The notes below the pieces were generated by a model, which saw nothing but the letters and a program-made list of their open reading frames with translations, had not been told where the DNA came from and made no database searches. From Tenuifilum thalassicum (GTDB lineage Bacteria; Bacteroidota; Bacteroidia; Bacteroidales; Tenuifilaceae): a DNA stretch of 64,000 nt. Position 1 is the first letter of the stretch, and each line of letters opens with the position of its first letter. The position numbers and the translations under genes were made by a program. Shown piece by piece: positions 50,410 to 59,658 of this stretch. The stretch spans positions 1,782,581-1,846,580 of the forward strand of contig NZ_CP041345.1 of assembly GCF_013265555.1 (NCBI RefSeq), written 5' to 3'.

Positions 50410-51756
50410 CTATTTAATACCAAGGTAGTTAAAAGGAGTTAACCCAAGCAGTTCACTCTTAACGACATCGCTCACATCCAAGGAGTTAACAAACTCCTTA
50501 AAAGTCTCAGGTGTAACCTTTTGGTTTGTCCTTGTAAGCTGCTTAAGGGCATCATAGGGATTTGGATATCCTTCTCTGCGGAGTATTGTTTGTATTCCTT
50601 CGGCAATAACCATCCAATTATTTTCTAGGTCTTTATCAATAGCATCTTTATTTACAATAAGTTTATCAAGACCTTTTAGTATTGATTTAAAAGCAATTAA
50701 GGTATGAGCCACCGGAACCCCAATATTTCTAATCACAGTAGAGTCCGTCAAATCGCGCTGTAAACGCGAAATGGGTAGTTTAGCAGAAAGATGACCATAA
50801 AATGCATTAGCGATTCCCAGATTACCTTCGGCATTCTCAAAGTCTATGGGATTTACCTTATGCGGCATCGCCGAAGAACCCACCTCTCCCTTTTTAATTT
50901 TCTGTTTAAAGTATTCCATAGAGATATAGGTCCAAAAATCTCTACTCAAATCAATTAGTATTGTATTGATTCTTGCTAAGCAATCAAACATAGCAGCCAG
51001 ATTGTCGTAATGCTCAATCTGAGTAGTTGTTTGACTTCTGCTCAACCCTAACTGTTCATTTACAAAGCGGTTAGCAAAGGCAACCCAATCGACATTAGGG
51101 TAAGCCAAAAGGTGTGCATTAAAATTTCCAGTTGCACCACCAAATTTTGCCGAATATGGGATTTGCCGAAGCTGATTCAGCTGTACTTCTATTCGCTCAA
51201 CAAAAACCCTAATTTCCTTACCTAAGCGTGTAGGCGAAGCAGGCTGTCCATGAGTATGTGCCAGCAAGGCGATATCTGCCCATTCAGTGCTTAGCTCTTT
51301 TAGCTTATCTATAAGGTTTTCTAAATTTGGATAATACTGCTTGCTTAATGCATCGCGAAGCATTGCAGGGAAAGAGGTGTTGTTCACATCCTGCGAGGTT
51401 AATCCAAAATGTATAAACTCCTTAAAATTTGATAGATTTAACTCATCAAACTTTTCTCTAAGGAAGTATTCAACTGCTTTAACATCATGATTTGTTACAC
51501 GTTCAATCTCTTTAACCCTTAATGCATCGGACTCTGAAAAGTTTCTGTATATATCTTTGAGATTCTCAAAGCAACTTTTATCGATAGCTTTGAGCTGGGG
51601 CAAATGTATATTACAAAGAGCAATAAAATACTCAACTTCAACCCAAACTCTATATTTAATAAGCGCAAATTCTGAGAAAAATTCTTTTAATTCCTCTACC
51701 TTATTAATATATCTACCATCAATTGGAGATATAGCATACAAGCTGTTGTTTTGCAT
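50410..51756 (-). CDS. purB: Adenylosuccinate lyase
   Basis: A 448-residue member of the fumarase/ASL superfamily. SPIDGRY near the start, TNHDVKAVEYFLREKF, THGQPASPTRLGKE, and the signature loop GSSAMPHKVNPIDFENAEGN with the catalytic Ser. Acts in purine synthesis (twice). The frame reaches 51789, but a -7 box TATTTTTG lies at 51774-51781 minus, so ATG 51756 (MQNNSLYAISPIDGRY) is the start. Confidence 0.95.
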   Translation of the reverse strand: MQNNSLYAISPIDGRYINKVEELKEFFSEFALIKYRVWVEVEYFIALCNIHLPQLKAIDKSCFENLKDIYRNFSESDALRVKEIERVTNHDVKAVEYFLREKFDELNLSNFKEFIHFGLTSQDVNNTSFPAMLRDALSKQYYPNLENLIDKLKELSTEWADIALLAHTHGQPASPTRLGKEIRVFVERIEVQLNQLRQIPYSAKFGGATGNFNAHLLAYPNVDWVAFANRFVNEQLGLSRSQTTTQIEHYDNLAAMFDCLARINTILIDLSRDFWTYISMEYFKQKIKKGEVGSSAMPHKVNPIDFENAEGNLGIANAFYGHLSAKLPISRLQRDLTDSTVIRNIGVPVAHTLIAFKSILKGLDKLIVNKDAIDKDLENNWMVIAEGIQTILRREGYPNPYDALKQLTRTNQKVTPETFKEFVNSLDVSDVVKSELLGLTPFNYLGIK

Positions 51757-51773
51757 TTTTTCTAAAATTTTCC

Positions 51774-51781
51774 CAAAAATA
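51774..51781 (-). promoter_or_regulatory. purB -7 box
   Basis: TATTTTTG on minus; short leader of about 14 bases to ATG 51756. Decides the purB start. Confidence 0.5.
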
Positions 51782-51884
51782 CTAAACATTAATAAATATT
51801 TAAGGATTACCCATTACAACTTTTATAAGAGGATAGTTCTATTCCCTAAAATTGCTACATTAGCATCAAATAAGGAGATAAGAA

Positions 51885-52637
51885 ATGTACAAAATATCAG
51901 CAATATCGTACTTAAACACAGCACCATTTGCATATGGGTTAAAGCATTCGTCGGTTAACAAAAAGATAAAGTTACTATATGACTACCCCGCTGAATGTGC
52001 TCGAAAACTTTTAAAAAATGAAGCTGATTTAAGTCTTCTACCGGTGGGTGCGTTAAACGACTTTGACTCTTATCACATTGTAAGTAACTTTTGTATAGGC
52101 TCTGTTGGTCCTGTACGCTCCGTTACACTTATTAGTAATAATAAGCTGAACGATATAAGAAAAATTTATCTCGATTACCAATCGCGCACTTCGGTTCTTC
52201 TCGTTAAAATCCTTTGCAAAAGGGTTTGGAAAATCTCACCAGAATTTGTTAGCCTAAAACCAACCGACAATTATAAATCTCTTGAAAAAAATGAAGCTAT
52301 TTTGCTTATAGGTGATAGAGTTTTTGAGGCAGAGAAATACTATAGTAATATTATTGACCTATCAGAAGAATGGTATAACTTCTACAAGTTACCATTCGTT
52401 TTTGCTGTGTGGGTTTCAAAACGAAAATTATCTGATGAGTTCATCAAGGAGCTAAACAACGGTTTAGAGCTTGGAGTTAATTCAATTGAAAGTGCTGTTG
52501 ATGAATTTAATCAGCTAGTTATTTGCCGTTCTGAGGCCATTGAATACTTAAAACATAACATTTCCTACAGGCTTGATGAAGAAAAACTTAAGGCAATAGA
52601 ACTATTTCAAGAGTTATCAAACACAATAGATTTGTAG
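51885..52637 (+). CDS. mqnA: Chorismate dehydratase of the futalosine pathway
   Basis: A 250-residue protein: ISAISYLNTAPFAYGL, then DYPAECARKLLKNEADLSLLP and IGSVGPVRSVTLIS and DYQSRTSVLLVKIL. MqnA removes water from chorismate to start the futalosine route to menaquinone, an alternative to MenF/D. Presence implies menaquinone-based respiration with the futalosine genes elsewhere. Divergent from purB. Confidence 0.92.
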   Translation: MYKISAISYLNTAPFAYGLKHSSVNKKIKLLYDYPAECARKLLKNEADLSLLPVGALNDFDSYHIVSNFCIGSVGPVRSVTLISNNKLNDIRKIYLDYQSRTSVLLVKILCKRVWKISPEFVSLKPTDNYKSLEKNEAILLIGDRVFEAEKYYSNIIDLSEEWYNFYKLPFVFAVWVSKRKLSDEFIKELNNGLELGVNSIESAVDEFNQLVICRSEAIEYLKHNISYRLDEEKLKAIELFQELSNTIDL

Positions 52638-52673
52638 CATTTTTTTATCTTTACAAAAAAGAATATAGTAGTT

Positions 52674-54083
52674 ATGAAAACAATAAAGTTCAAAAGAGTA
52701 TTAGCATTTCTCTTCCTTATATATCTTATACCAACAGCATCGGCCCAAGATAGTACCTCACAAAAGAAGTTAGTTTATAAGATTAACATTAAGGAAAACA
52801 TCATGCCTGCTGCCTGGCGGTCGGTGAAAGTTGGTTTTGACGAGGCCAAGCAAAAGAATGCCGATATCATCCTCATCCACCTGAACACATATGGTGGCAT
52901 GGTTAACATTGCCGACTCAATTAGAACAAAGTTTCTGAACAGCACAATACCTGTTTGGGTTTTCATTGACAACCAAGCTGCTTCAGCGGGAGCTCTGATT
53001 TCTATTGCCTGCGATAGCATTTATATGCGCAAAGGAGGAAGCATCGGAGCAGCTACGGTAGTAGACCAATCGGGCAAAGTGGTACCCGATAAGTTTCAAT
53101 CGTTTATGCGAAGTACCATGCGAGCAACTGCTGAAGCCAAAGGCTACGACACCATAATTACTGGTACTGACACGATACTAAAATGGCGGCGAGACCCAAG
53201 AATTGCAGAAGCCATGGTAGACCCATCAATCTATATTGATGGGATTATTGACACAGGCAAGGTTTTAACATTCACCACTGAAGAAGCCATCAAATACGGA
53301 TACTGTGAAGGTAAGGCAGAAAACATCAACGAAGTGATGCAGCATGCCGGTATAAAGGAGTATACTGTTATTGAATTTCGGCCATCGCTTATTGATGGAA
53401 TTATAGGATTTCTTACAAATCCAATGGTATCGGGGTTACTTATCATGGTTATTATTGGGGGAATATACTTTGAACTACAAACGCCTGGGATAGGATTCCC
53501 TATTGCCGCTGCTGTTGTTGCAGCAATTCTTTACTTTGCCCCGTTATATATAGAGGGTCTTGTCGAAAATTGGGAAATCGTTATTTTTATTCTTGGTGTA
53601 ATTCTTGTAATGGTCGAAATTTTTGCTATTCCTGGCTTTGGGATAACAGGAATTTCAGGAATTATACTTATGGTTGCAGGACTAACACTAGCAATGGTCG
53701 ATAACGAAACTCTACGAGACCCAGTATCCTTTAACATCCTAACCATTCTTAAACCATTTGGAATAGTTGTGCTCTCGGTATTTCTAGGTTTAATAGCGGG
53801 GATATACCTTAGTCGCAAGGTTTTAACGTCATCATTATTCCCAAACCTTGCTCTTCAAAACAACTTACCCAACGAGGATGGTTATATCGGCATTGATTCT
53901 AAAATAAAGAGCAAGGTTGGAGCTGAAGGTACGGCAATAACAACACTCCGCCCAGCAGGTAAAGTTGAAATAGATGGAGAATGGTACGACGCTATTGCAG
54001 AATTTGGTTATATTGAAAAAGGGAGCAAAATAAAAATCACCAAAGACGAGGCAGGGCAACTATACGTCACTAAAATCAGCTAA
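52674..54083 (+). CDS. NfeD-family membrane protease (ClpP-class)
   Basis: A 469-residue protein: signal peptide (VLAFLFLIYLIPTASA), ClpP-like protease domain with IDNQAASAGALISIAC (Ser), four TM helices (about 245-375) and a C-terminal NfeD/OB domain (GTAITTLRPAGKVEIDGEWY). Usually works with a stomatin/flotillin-type protein, not seen nearby. GNAT gene follows 1 base later. Confidence 0.9.
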   Translation: MKTIKFKRVLAFLFLIYLIPTASAQDSTSQKKLVYKINIKENIMPAAWRSVKVGFDEAKQKNADIILIHLNTYGGMVNIADSIRTKFLNSTIPVWVFIDNQAASAGALISIACDSIYMRKGGSIGAATVVDQSGKVVPDKFQSFMRSTMRATAEAKGYDTIITGTDTILKWRRDPRIAEAMVDPSIYIDGIIDTGKVLTFTTEEAIKYGYCEGKAENINEVMQHAGIKEYTVIEFRPSLIDGIIGFLTNPMVSGLLIMVIIGGIYFELQTPGIGFPIAAAVVAAILYFAPLYIEGLVENWEIVIFILGVILVMVEIFAIPGFGITGISGIILMVAGLTLAMVDNETLRDPVSFNILTILKPFGIVVLSVFLGLIAGIYLSRKVLTSSLFPNLALQNNLPNEDGYIGIDSKIKSKVGAEGTAITTLRPAGKVEIDGEWYDAIAEFGYIEKGSKIKITKDEAGQLYVTKIS

Positions 54084-54084
54084 T

Positions 54085-54522
54085 ATGGAAAACATTACCA
54101 TTCGCGATTTTACTCCAAACGATTTTGAAGAGTTGAATGAGGTTTGGCAGCTAACTGACTTAGGCAATTCAAAACGTGGAGATAACCTCGAAATAATTAT
54201 GCAAAGCATTAAAATGGGAGGTAAACTCCTAGTAGCTGTAACCCAAGAAAACAGGGTTATTGGAACAAGTTGGATGACATTCGATGGACGAAGGATTCAT
54301 CTTCATCATGTTGGTGTGCATCCACAATATCAAGGAAAAGGAATAGGGAAAAGGCTAACAATTGAATCACTGATATATGTTAAAGAAAAAGGTTACCAGG
54401 TTAAGCTCGAAGTACATAAAAATAATACCCGAGCGATTAACCTGTACAAACAATTTGGCTTTCAATATTTAGGCGACTACGATGTTTATATTATTAGAGA
54501 CCTACAAAGCATAAACACATAA
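54085..54522 (+). CDS. GNAT-family N-acetyltransferase
   Basis: A 145-residue GNAT. Acetyl-CoA motif HHVGVHPQYQGKGIGKRLTI (R/QxxGxG/A), then ALNNTRAINLYKQFGFQ-like C-terminus. Substrate unknown. It starts one base after the NfeD gene, so the two are probably co-transcribed. Confidence 0.88.
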   Translation: MENITIRDFTPNDFEELNEVWQLTDLGNSKRGDNLEIIMQSIKMGGKLLVAVTQENRVIGTSWMTFDGRRIHLHHVGVHPQYQGKGIGKRLTIESLIYVKEKGYQVKLEVHKNNTRAINLYKQFGFQYLGDYDVYIIRDLQSINT

Positions 54523-54552
54523 CTATTGAATACTTAATCCAATAATTCTATA

Positions 54553-54596
54553 AAAAAAGGGCCCCTAGTCAATAAGGTGGCCTTTTATTAAATTAT
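54553..54596. terminator. Bidirectional terminator
   Basis: AAAAGGGCCCC... pairs imperfectly with GGTGGCCTTTT, T-rich on both sides; between the GNAT (plus) and nitroreductase (minus) stops. Confidence 0.5.
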
Positions 54597-54602
54597 CAAG
54601 TT

Positions 54603-55232
54603 TTACTTGCTAACAGGGTTGTTCATTAAAAGCACTTGACTATCGCTAAGATTTAGCACCTTGCGTAATTTGTCCTTTTCCATGTATACTCTAGGTCGAG
54701 TTTTAAGCCCAACACCAGCACAGAAAAGGTTAATATTTTGTGAAACAATTGCTGCATCCATTGCGGCTAGTTGCATTTTTTGTGAAGCATTGCCCTGTTT
54801 AAAACGCGATGTATCGGAAACCATAACAAGAAACAGAGCTGCATTATCAAAATATTTCTGAGCTCCAGCTACAGCTGAACGAAAATCACCTTCATTCACC
54901 AGCATTAGGGCGTGCTCCTTGGGTTTATAAACATAAGCACCCTCTTTATTGATAAGATAAACATCAACATCTTGGGTGTTCATTGCAGAAGGAGCTGTTT
55001 TTTTACCTATTTCTGGTCGGTTAATACCAACTGCAGCCCACAATAAATCGGCTACATCTTGCAAATCTATGTTTGCACTACTAAACTCCCTTGCCGAAGC
55101 CCTTAAGGCAAAAGCTTCCATAATAGTTTTACCCCTCGCTTTGTTAGGCTGTGGTAACTTGACAATTGTTCCTGGTTGAGAAAATCCCAACATACCTGTT
55201 AAAAGCGCAACCAATGTAAATGTTCTTTTCAT
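54603..55232 (-). CDS. Exported nitroreductase-like (SagB-type) protein
   Basis: A 209-residue protein with signal peptide (TFTLVALLTGMLGFS) and a nitroreductase fold: ALRASAREFSSANIDLQDVA, LLWAAVGINRP, FCAGVGLKTRP. Nitroreductase proteins in the cell envelope with this NIDLQDVADLLWAA pattern are SagB/ThcOx-like. Redox partner unknown. Confidence 0.82.
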   Translation of the reverse strand: MKRTFTLVALLTGMLGFSQPGTIVKLPQPNKARGKTIMEAFALRASAREFSSANIDLQDVADLLWAAVGINRPEIGKKTAPSAMNTQDVDVYLINKEGAYVYKPKEHALMLVNEGDFRSAVAGAQKYFDNAALFLVMVSDTSRFKQGNASQKMQLAAMDAAIVSQNINLFCAGVGLKTRPRVYMEKDKLRKVLNLSDSQVLLMNNPVSK

Positions 55233-55243
55233 AGCAACCTTAT

Positions 55244-56281
55244 TTATCTATATATTCTTTCTTTATTCAAAGCCCGGCGGTAAGCATTTGCATTCCTATT
55301 GTGCTCAGATAATGTTTTGGAAAATACATGACGTCCCGAAAAATCGGGAGATGCACAAAAATACAGATAGCTATGTTTCTTGGCATTAAGCACAGCATCA
55401 ATGGCTGTAATAGAAGGTATACGAATTGGACCAGGAGGTAACCCTCTGTTTTTGTAGGTATTGTAAGGTGAATCCACTTCTAAATGACGATTAAGTACTC
55501 TTCGAATTGAAAAATCGCCAATAGCAAACTTAATGGTTGGGTCTGCTTGTAGCGGAATGCGTTTACGCAACCTATTCAAGTAAACCCCAGCTACAGTTGG
55601 CATCTCTGATTTCACATTTGTTTCCTCCTCAACAATAGAGGCAAGGATTGATACTTCAATTGGTGTTAGTCCAATTCTTTCTGCTTTTTGTTTGCGCTTA
55701 TCGTTCCAAAAACGATTATACTCTTTAAACATTCTCTTAACAAACCCTAAAGCACTTGTATTCCAGTAAAACTCGTAGGTGTTTGGGATAAACATTGCCA
55801 TAAAATTTTCTGGAGTAAAGCCACGATTATAAGCAACAGAATCGGAGGTAAAACACCTAAGGAGGGATACGGAATCTGCCTCGATTTGTCTTGAAATCCG
55901 GCCTGCAAGGTCATTAAAAGTTCTTAAACTAGTAAAAATAACTCTTACGGGTTTCTGATGGCCAATCCTAAGCATGCGAACTAATTGAACATTGTTCATA
56001 CCTGGTTTAATGGCGTAACATCCTGGCTTAACTGCATCAGGATAAGAAAAGTGTTTTGCCACCTTATCGAACCGTTCAATGCTTTTAATTGCTTTACTGC
56101 TTTTTAATGTATCAAGCACATCCTTATATTCTGCACCAGAAGGGATATAAACTAATACCTCTTTTTCATTTATCGTGTTGTTAGTCCGAAAAACGACTAA
56201 GTGTCTTATTACCAGAACAGAAACAACAATCAGAGCTAACACGCCCATTAAAACCCAAAACTTCTTTAATTTCAAGTTCAT
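55244..56281 (-). CDS. mltG: Endolytic murein transglycosylase
   Basis: A 345-residue YceG-like protein with one N-terminal TM helix and the catalytic Glu in LASIVEEETNVKSEMPTVAG. C-terminal NTYKNRGLPPGPIRIPSITA is the family hallmark. Cuts glycan strands in peptidoglycan synthesis, probably limiting length. Neighbour aminotransferase ends 80 bases upstream with a terminator. Confidence 0.93.
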   Translation of the reverse strand: MNLKLKKFWVLMGVLALIVVSVLVIRHLVVFRTNNTINEKEVLVYIPSGAEYKDVLDTLKSSKAIKSIERFDKVAKHFSYPDAVKPGCYAIKPGMNNVQLVRMLRIGHQKPVRVIFTSLRTFNDLAGRISRQIEADSVSLLRCFTSDSVAYNRGFTPENFMAMFIPNTYEFYWNTSALGFVKRMFKEYNRFWNDKRKQKAERIGLTPIEVSILASIVEEETNVKSEMPTVAGVYLNRLRKRIPLQADPTIKFAIGDFSIRRVLNRHLEVDSPYNTYKNRGLPPGPIRIPSITAIDAVLNAKKHSYLYFCASPDFSGRHVFSKTLSEHNRNANAYRRALNKERIYR

Positions 56282-56310
56282 TCTTTTGAGTGTTTTAATA
56301 CGAATATATA

Positions 56311-56345
56311 AAAAGCATCGGACCTATCAAAGCCCGATGCTTTTA
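56311..56345 (-). terminator. Terminator of the aminotransferase gene
   Basis: AAAAGCATCGG (56311-56321) with CCGATGCTTTT (56334-56344); on minus followed by T-rich TTATATATT. Confidence 0.7.
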
Positions 56346-56360
56346 AACAAACATATTTTT

Positions 56361-57554
56361 CTATTTTAAAAGGGAAACGGCATTGCGTATTCTATCGATA
56401 GCCTCCTTTAACTTATCGTCGGAAGTAGCGTAGGACAGCCTGATGCAATTAGGAGAGCCAAAAGCAGAACCAGGCACTACAGCAACATGAGCCTGGTTTA
56501 AAAAGTACATGGCTAAATCTATTGCTGTATTGATGGTTTCACCATTGAACTGTTTTCCAAACAACTCTGACACATCAGGAAAAATATAAAAGGCACCATC
56601 GGGCTTATTTAGCTTGAAACCAGGTATTGAAGAGAACCCCTCATACATTAAATCACGCCTACGTTGAAATGCTTTGCGCATTTGCTGTGTATACTCTCCA
56701 TCGGAGTTTAAAGCGGCAATAGCAGCACGCTGGGCAATGCTGCAAACGCCTGATGTTTGCTGTCCCTGAAGTTTCTCACAGGCATTAGCAATCCATTTTG
56801 GTGAAGCAGAAAAGCCAATGCGCCATCCCGTCATGGCATACCCTTTTGAAACGCCATTAATAATTACCACACGGTCGTGAATAGACTCAAACTGAGCAAT
56901 GCTTTGGTGCTTACCAACAAAGTTAATATGCTCATATATTTCATCGGAGACAACAATAATATTTGGATGCTTCTCAACTATCTCTGCAATGGCTTTTAAC
57001 TCATCGTAAGAATAAATGCTACCTGTAGGGTTTGAGGGTGAGCAAAGAAGCAAAGCCCTGGTTTTTGGTGTAATTGCGTTTTGAAGCTGCTCTGGAGTTA
57101 TTTTGTAATTATTTTCTAGGGTAGTATTAACCACAACACTTTTACCCTCTGCAAGCTTAACAAGCTCTACATAGCTTACCCAGTATGGTGCAGGTACAAT
57201 TACCTCGTCGCCTTTATCAACAATACTCATCAATACATTTGATAGGCTATGTTTAGCCCCCCCAGAGACTACAATCTGGTCAGGCTTATAATCTAAATCA
57301 TTCTCGCGCTTAAGCTTGTTACATATGGCTTCAAGGAGCTCCTTATAACCAGCCACAGGGGTATAAAATGAATAATTTTCATCGATTGCTTTTTTGGCTG
57401 CCTCCTTAACAAAGTCGGGCGTAAAAAAATCGGGCTCACCAACGCTTAAGCTAATAATATCAACACCTTGGGCAGCCAACTCGCGCGATTTCTTACTCAT
57501 CGCTATGGTTTGCGATTCCTCAAGTGATGCTATACGTGACGAAACTTTTTCCAT
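56361..57554 (-). CDS. Class-I aminotransferase (aspartate-type)
   Basis: A 397-residue aminotransferase: SLSVGEPDFFTPDFVKEAA, NSPSNPTG-like LCSPSNPTGSIYS, VSDEIYEHINF, PLP Lys in VSKGYAMTGWRIGFSAS. C-terminus has VVPGSAFGSPNCIRLSYATS. Fits the AspC/AatA group I-gamma. Open frame extends upstream to 57692 but ATG 57554 (MEKVSSRIAS) is the fitting start. It is divergent from the 57664 gene. Confidence 0.9.
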   Translation of the reverse strand: MEKVSSRIASLEESQTIAMSKKSRELAAQGVDIISLSVGEPDFFTPDFVKEAAKKAIDENYSFYTPVAGYKELLEAICNKLKRENDLDYKPDQIVVSGGAKHSLSNVLMSIVDKGDEVIVPAPYWVSYVELVKLAEGKSVVVNTTLENNYKITPEQLQNAITPKTRALLLCSPSNPTGSIYSYDELKAIAEIVEKHPNIIVVSDEIYEHINFVGKHQSIAQFESIHDRVVIINGVSKGYAMTGWRIGFSASPKWIANACEKLQGQQTSGVCSIAQRAAIAALNSDGEYTQQMRKAFQRRRDLMYEGFSSIPGFKLNKPDGAFYIFPDVSELFGKQFNGETINTAIDLAMYFLNQAHVAVVPGSAFGSPNCIRLSYATSDDKLKEAIDRIRNAVSLLK

Positions 57555-57663
57555 TTTTTCAAGATTTAGAGAACTATCAGACTTTTTTGCTAATTTTAAA
57601 AAATCAAAATTACAGTAATTTATCATACTTGATAACTGAATCTGCTTAAAAACAATAAAAAAT

Positions 57664-58182
57664 ATGTTTGCTGAAATCCTTAAAATAACCATTCCTGCAT
57701 TAATGGTCTTTCTTGCAGGATATCTTGCACTAAGAATCCTGATTAAGAACGAGACTCAACGTCAAAAATCGGAGTTGATGTTTAATACCATAAAAATTAC
57801 ACTTCCTATGCGATTGCAAGCATACGAACGCTTGATCCTTTTCTTGGAACGAATATCGCCCGAATCAATTTTAGTAAGAGTAAACAAAAAAGGGATGTTA
57901 GCCAGCGACTTCCAAAATTCCCTTTTAGGTAACATTAGAGCAGAATGGGAGCATAACCTCTCACAACAGCTCTATGTAAGTAAAGAAGCTTGGGAACTAG
58001 TAAAAAATGCGAAAGAAAATATTATCAGCCTGATTAACATTAGCAGCGAAAAGGTAGCTCCAAACGATAGCAGTTTTGAACTAAGCAGAAAGATACTCGA
58101 AACATTTTCGGAACTGGATGCTAACCCAACAACAATAGCAATAGATTTCCTAAAAAAGGAGGTTAAAAATATCTTAGATTAA
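57664..58182 (+). CDS. Small membrane-anchored conserved protein
   Basis: A 172-residue protein with one N-terminal TM helix (ITIPALMVFLAGYLALRILI) and a long helical soluble part (LQAYERLILFLERISPESIL, NLSQQLYVSKEAWELVKNAK). Conserved in Bacteroidota; no named domain that I am sure of. Its stop overlaps the convergent HAD gene by 4 bases. Confidence 0.6.
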   Translation: MFAEILKITIPALMVFLAGYLALRILIKNETQRQKSELMFNTIKITLPMRLQAYERLILFLERISPESILVRVNKKGMLASDFQNSLLGNIRAEWEHNLSQQLYVSKEAWELVKNAKENIISLINISSEKVAPNDSSFELSRKILETFSELDANPTTIAIDFLKKEVKNILD

Positions 58183-59003
58183 GGTTTACTTGATTCATTA
58201 ACTGCAAATGAAAAACCTGCATTGTTATTTGTTGGCGCTGTGCTAAAGTTTGATTTCAACTCATCGGGGGCATTGTCAACAACAAATGCCATCCCTGCCC
58301 ACTTCAGCATATCCAAATCGTTATAATCATTGCCAATTGCCAACACTTCGGTTTGTAAAATGCCACACTCATTTTCGCAAAGCCATGCTAAGCCATTTGA
58401 TTTTGAAACTCCCATTGGGAAAATTTCCATCCAAATAGATTCCCCATCAAGCGGCGACGTTGCCCTTATAACTTGAACATTTGGACCAAGCTGCTTGGCA
58501 ATTCTATTAAACAGGGCAATATTGTTTGGTAGTACAGATAGTATTTGCGATGCAGGTCCAGGATATGGCAACCCTACTGCGAACGGTTGAGAGAATGCCT
58601 TATACAAACTTATTCTATTGTCGAAATCAGCGTTTGGATTTCCGGTTTTATGGAAATGGAAACAGTGGTTAAGCGGAATTGGTTCATGAATCATGAAATC
58701 GACATTAAGTTCTAATAAAACCCGAACAACCTGGTTTACATCCTTTTCCGAAAGCTCATTTGTATGTATAATTGATTTATCACTCCACCGCATTACCCCA
58801 GCTCCCGAAGAGAAAACAAGGAAATCAATTGGGAAATTATCGTCTAAAACAGTTGAAGCCGAATAAGGTGACCTACCAGTAGCAATGACCCGAACAACCC
58901 CTTTTCTTCCCAATTCTTCAAGCATCATAATATCTCGCTTATTAAAAGATAAATCGGAACGAAGAAGCGTACCATCAAGATCTGTTGCTACCAATTTTAT
59001 CAT
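58179..59003 (-). CDS. Cof-type HAD hydrolase
   Basis: A 274-residue HAD phosphatase, Cof subfamily: motif I LVATDLDGTLL, motif II-like VRVIATGRSPY, motif III/IV VLAIGNDYNDLDMLKWAG. Likely a sugar- or nucleotide-phosphate phosphatase. The frame goes to 59045 but a -7 box TATCTTTG sits at 59023-59030 minus, so the start is ATG 59003 (MIKLVATDLDG). Confidence 0.9.
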   Translation of the reverse strand: MIKLVATDLDGTLLRSDLSFNKRDIMMLEELGRKGVVRVIATGRSPYSASTVLDDNFPIDFLVFSSGAGVMRWSDKSIIHTNELSEKDVNQVVRVLLELNVDFMIHEPIPLNHCFHFHKTGNPNADFDNRISLYKAFSQPFAVGLPYPGPASQILSVLPNNIALFNRIAKQLGPNVQVIRATSPLDGESIWMEIFPMGVSKSNGLAWLCENECGILQTEVLAIGNDYNDLDMLKWAGMAFVVDNAPDELKSNFSTAPTNNNAGFSFAVNESSKP

Positions 59004-59022
59004 TACTACTTTAATCTTTCTG

Positions 59023-59030
59023 CAAAGATA
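59023..59030 (-). promoter_or_regulatory. HAD gene -7 box
   Basis: TATCTTTG on minus; sets the start at ATG 59003. The region 59046-59318 upstream holds no other gene. Confidence 0.6.
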
Positions 59031-59318
59031 CTTGATATCCGACAAATATTGTATTAACGTAACACGTTATAAACCTAAATTATAGAAGAACTATAAATCC
59101 GTACTTATTGAAACGATTATATCATTTCTGTTCTGTTAGAATGAATCTATAAATCAACAATAAAAACATCTCCTTATAGAACCATAACAAAGAAAAAACG
59201 TATACTATTAAAGTGTATTTTGTATGTTTTTAACATTAAAAAACAACATTATCATTTTAATCTTTAGCTAAATTTTGGTATATTTAAGGTGTAAAAATTT
59301 TTAAAAAACCCTGTAATT

Positions 59319-59579
59319 ATGACGAAGACAATCACATTTAATGAACTCAGGAGGGTTAAAGATAGCCTTCCTGATGGTAGCATGCAGGTAATTGCGGACA
59401 GGTTGAACGTTAATGTTGAAACTGTCCGCAATTATTTTGGTGGGACAAACTATAAGGAAGGTGGAGCCGTAGGGTTCCATTTGGAGCCAGGACCTGATGG
59501 TGGAATTGTTATACTTGATGATACTACTATTTTAGAAATCGCATATGAGATTATAGAGAAATCAAAAGAAATGGCCTAA
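59319..59579 (+). CDS. Small HTH DNA-binding protein
   Basis: An 86-residue protein with a helix-turn-helix (MQVIADRLNVNVETVRNYFG) and conserved HLEPGPDGGIVILDDTTILE. A conserved Bacteroidota family of small regulators, target unknown. Followed by a strong terminator. Confidence 0.75.
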   Translation: MTKTITFNELRRVKDSLPDGSMQVIADRLNVNVETVRNYFGGTNYKEGGAVGFHLEPGPDGGIVILDDTTILEIAYEIIEKSKEMA

Positions 59580-59599
59580 CAAATATCAATTTCTAACGT

Positions 59600-59630
59600 A
59601 AAAGCAGGAAATTATTCCTGCTTTTTTATT
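59600..59630 (+). terminator. Terminator of the HTH gene
   Basis: AAAGCAGGA with TCCTGCTTT, then TTTTATTTTTTT. Confidence 0.85.
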
Positions 59631-59658
59631 TTTTTGCATTTTAAACCTTATTAAACTC

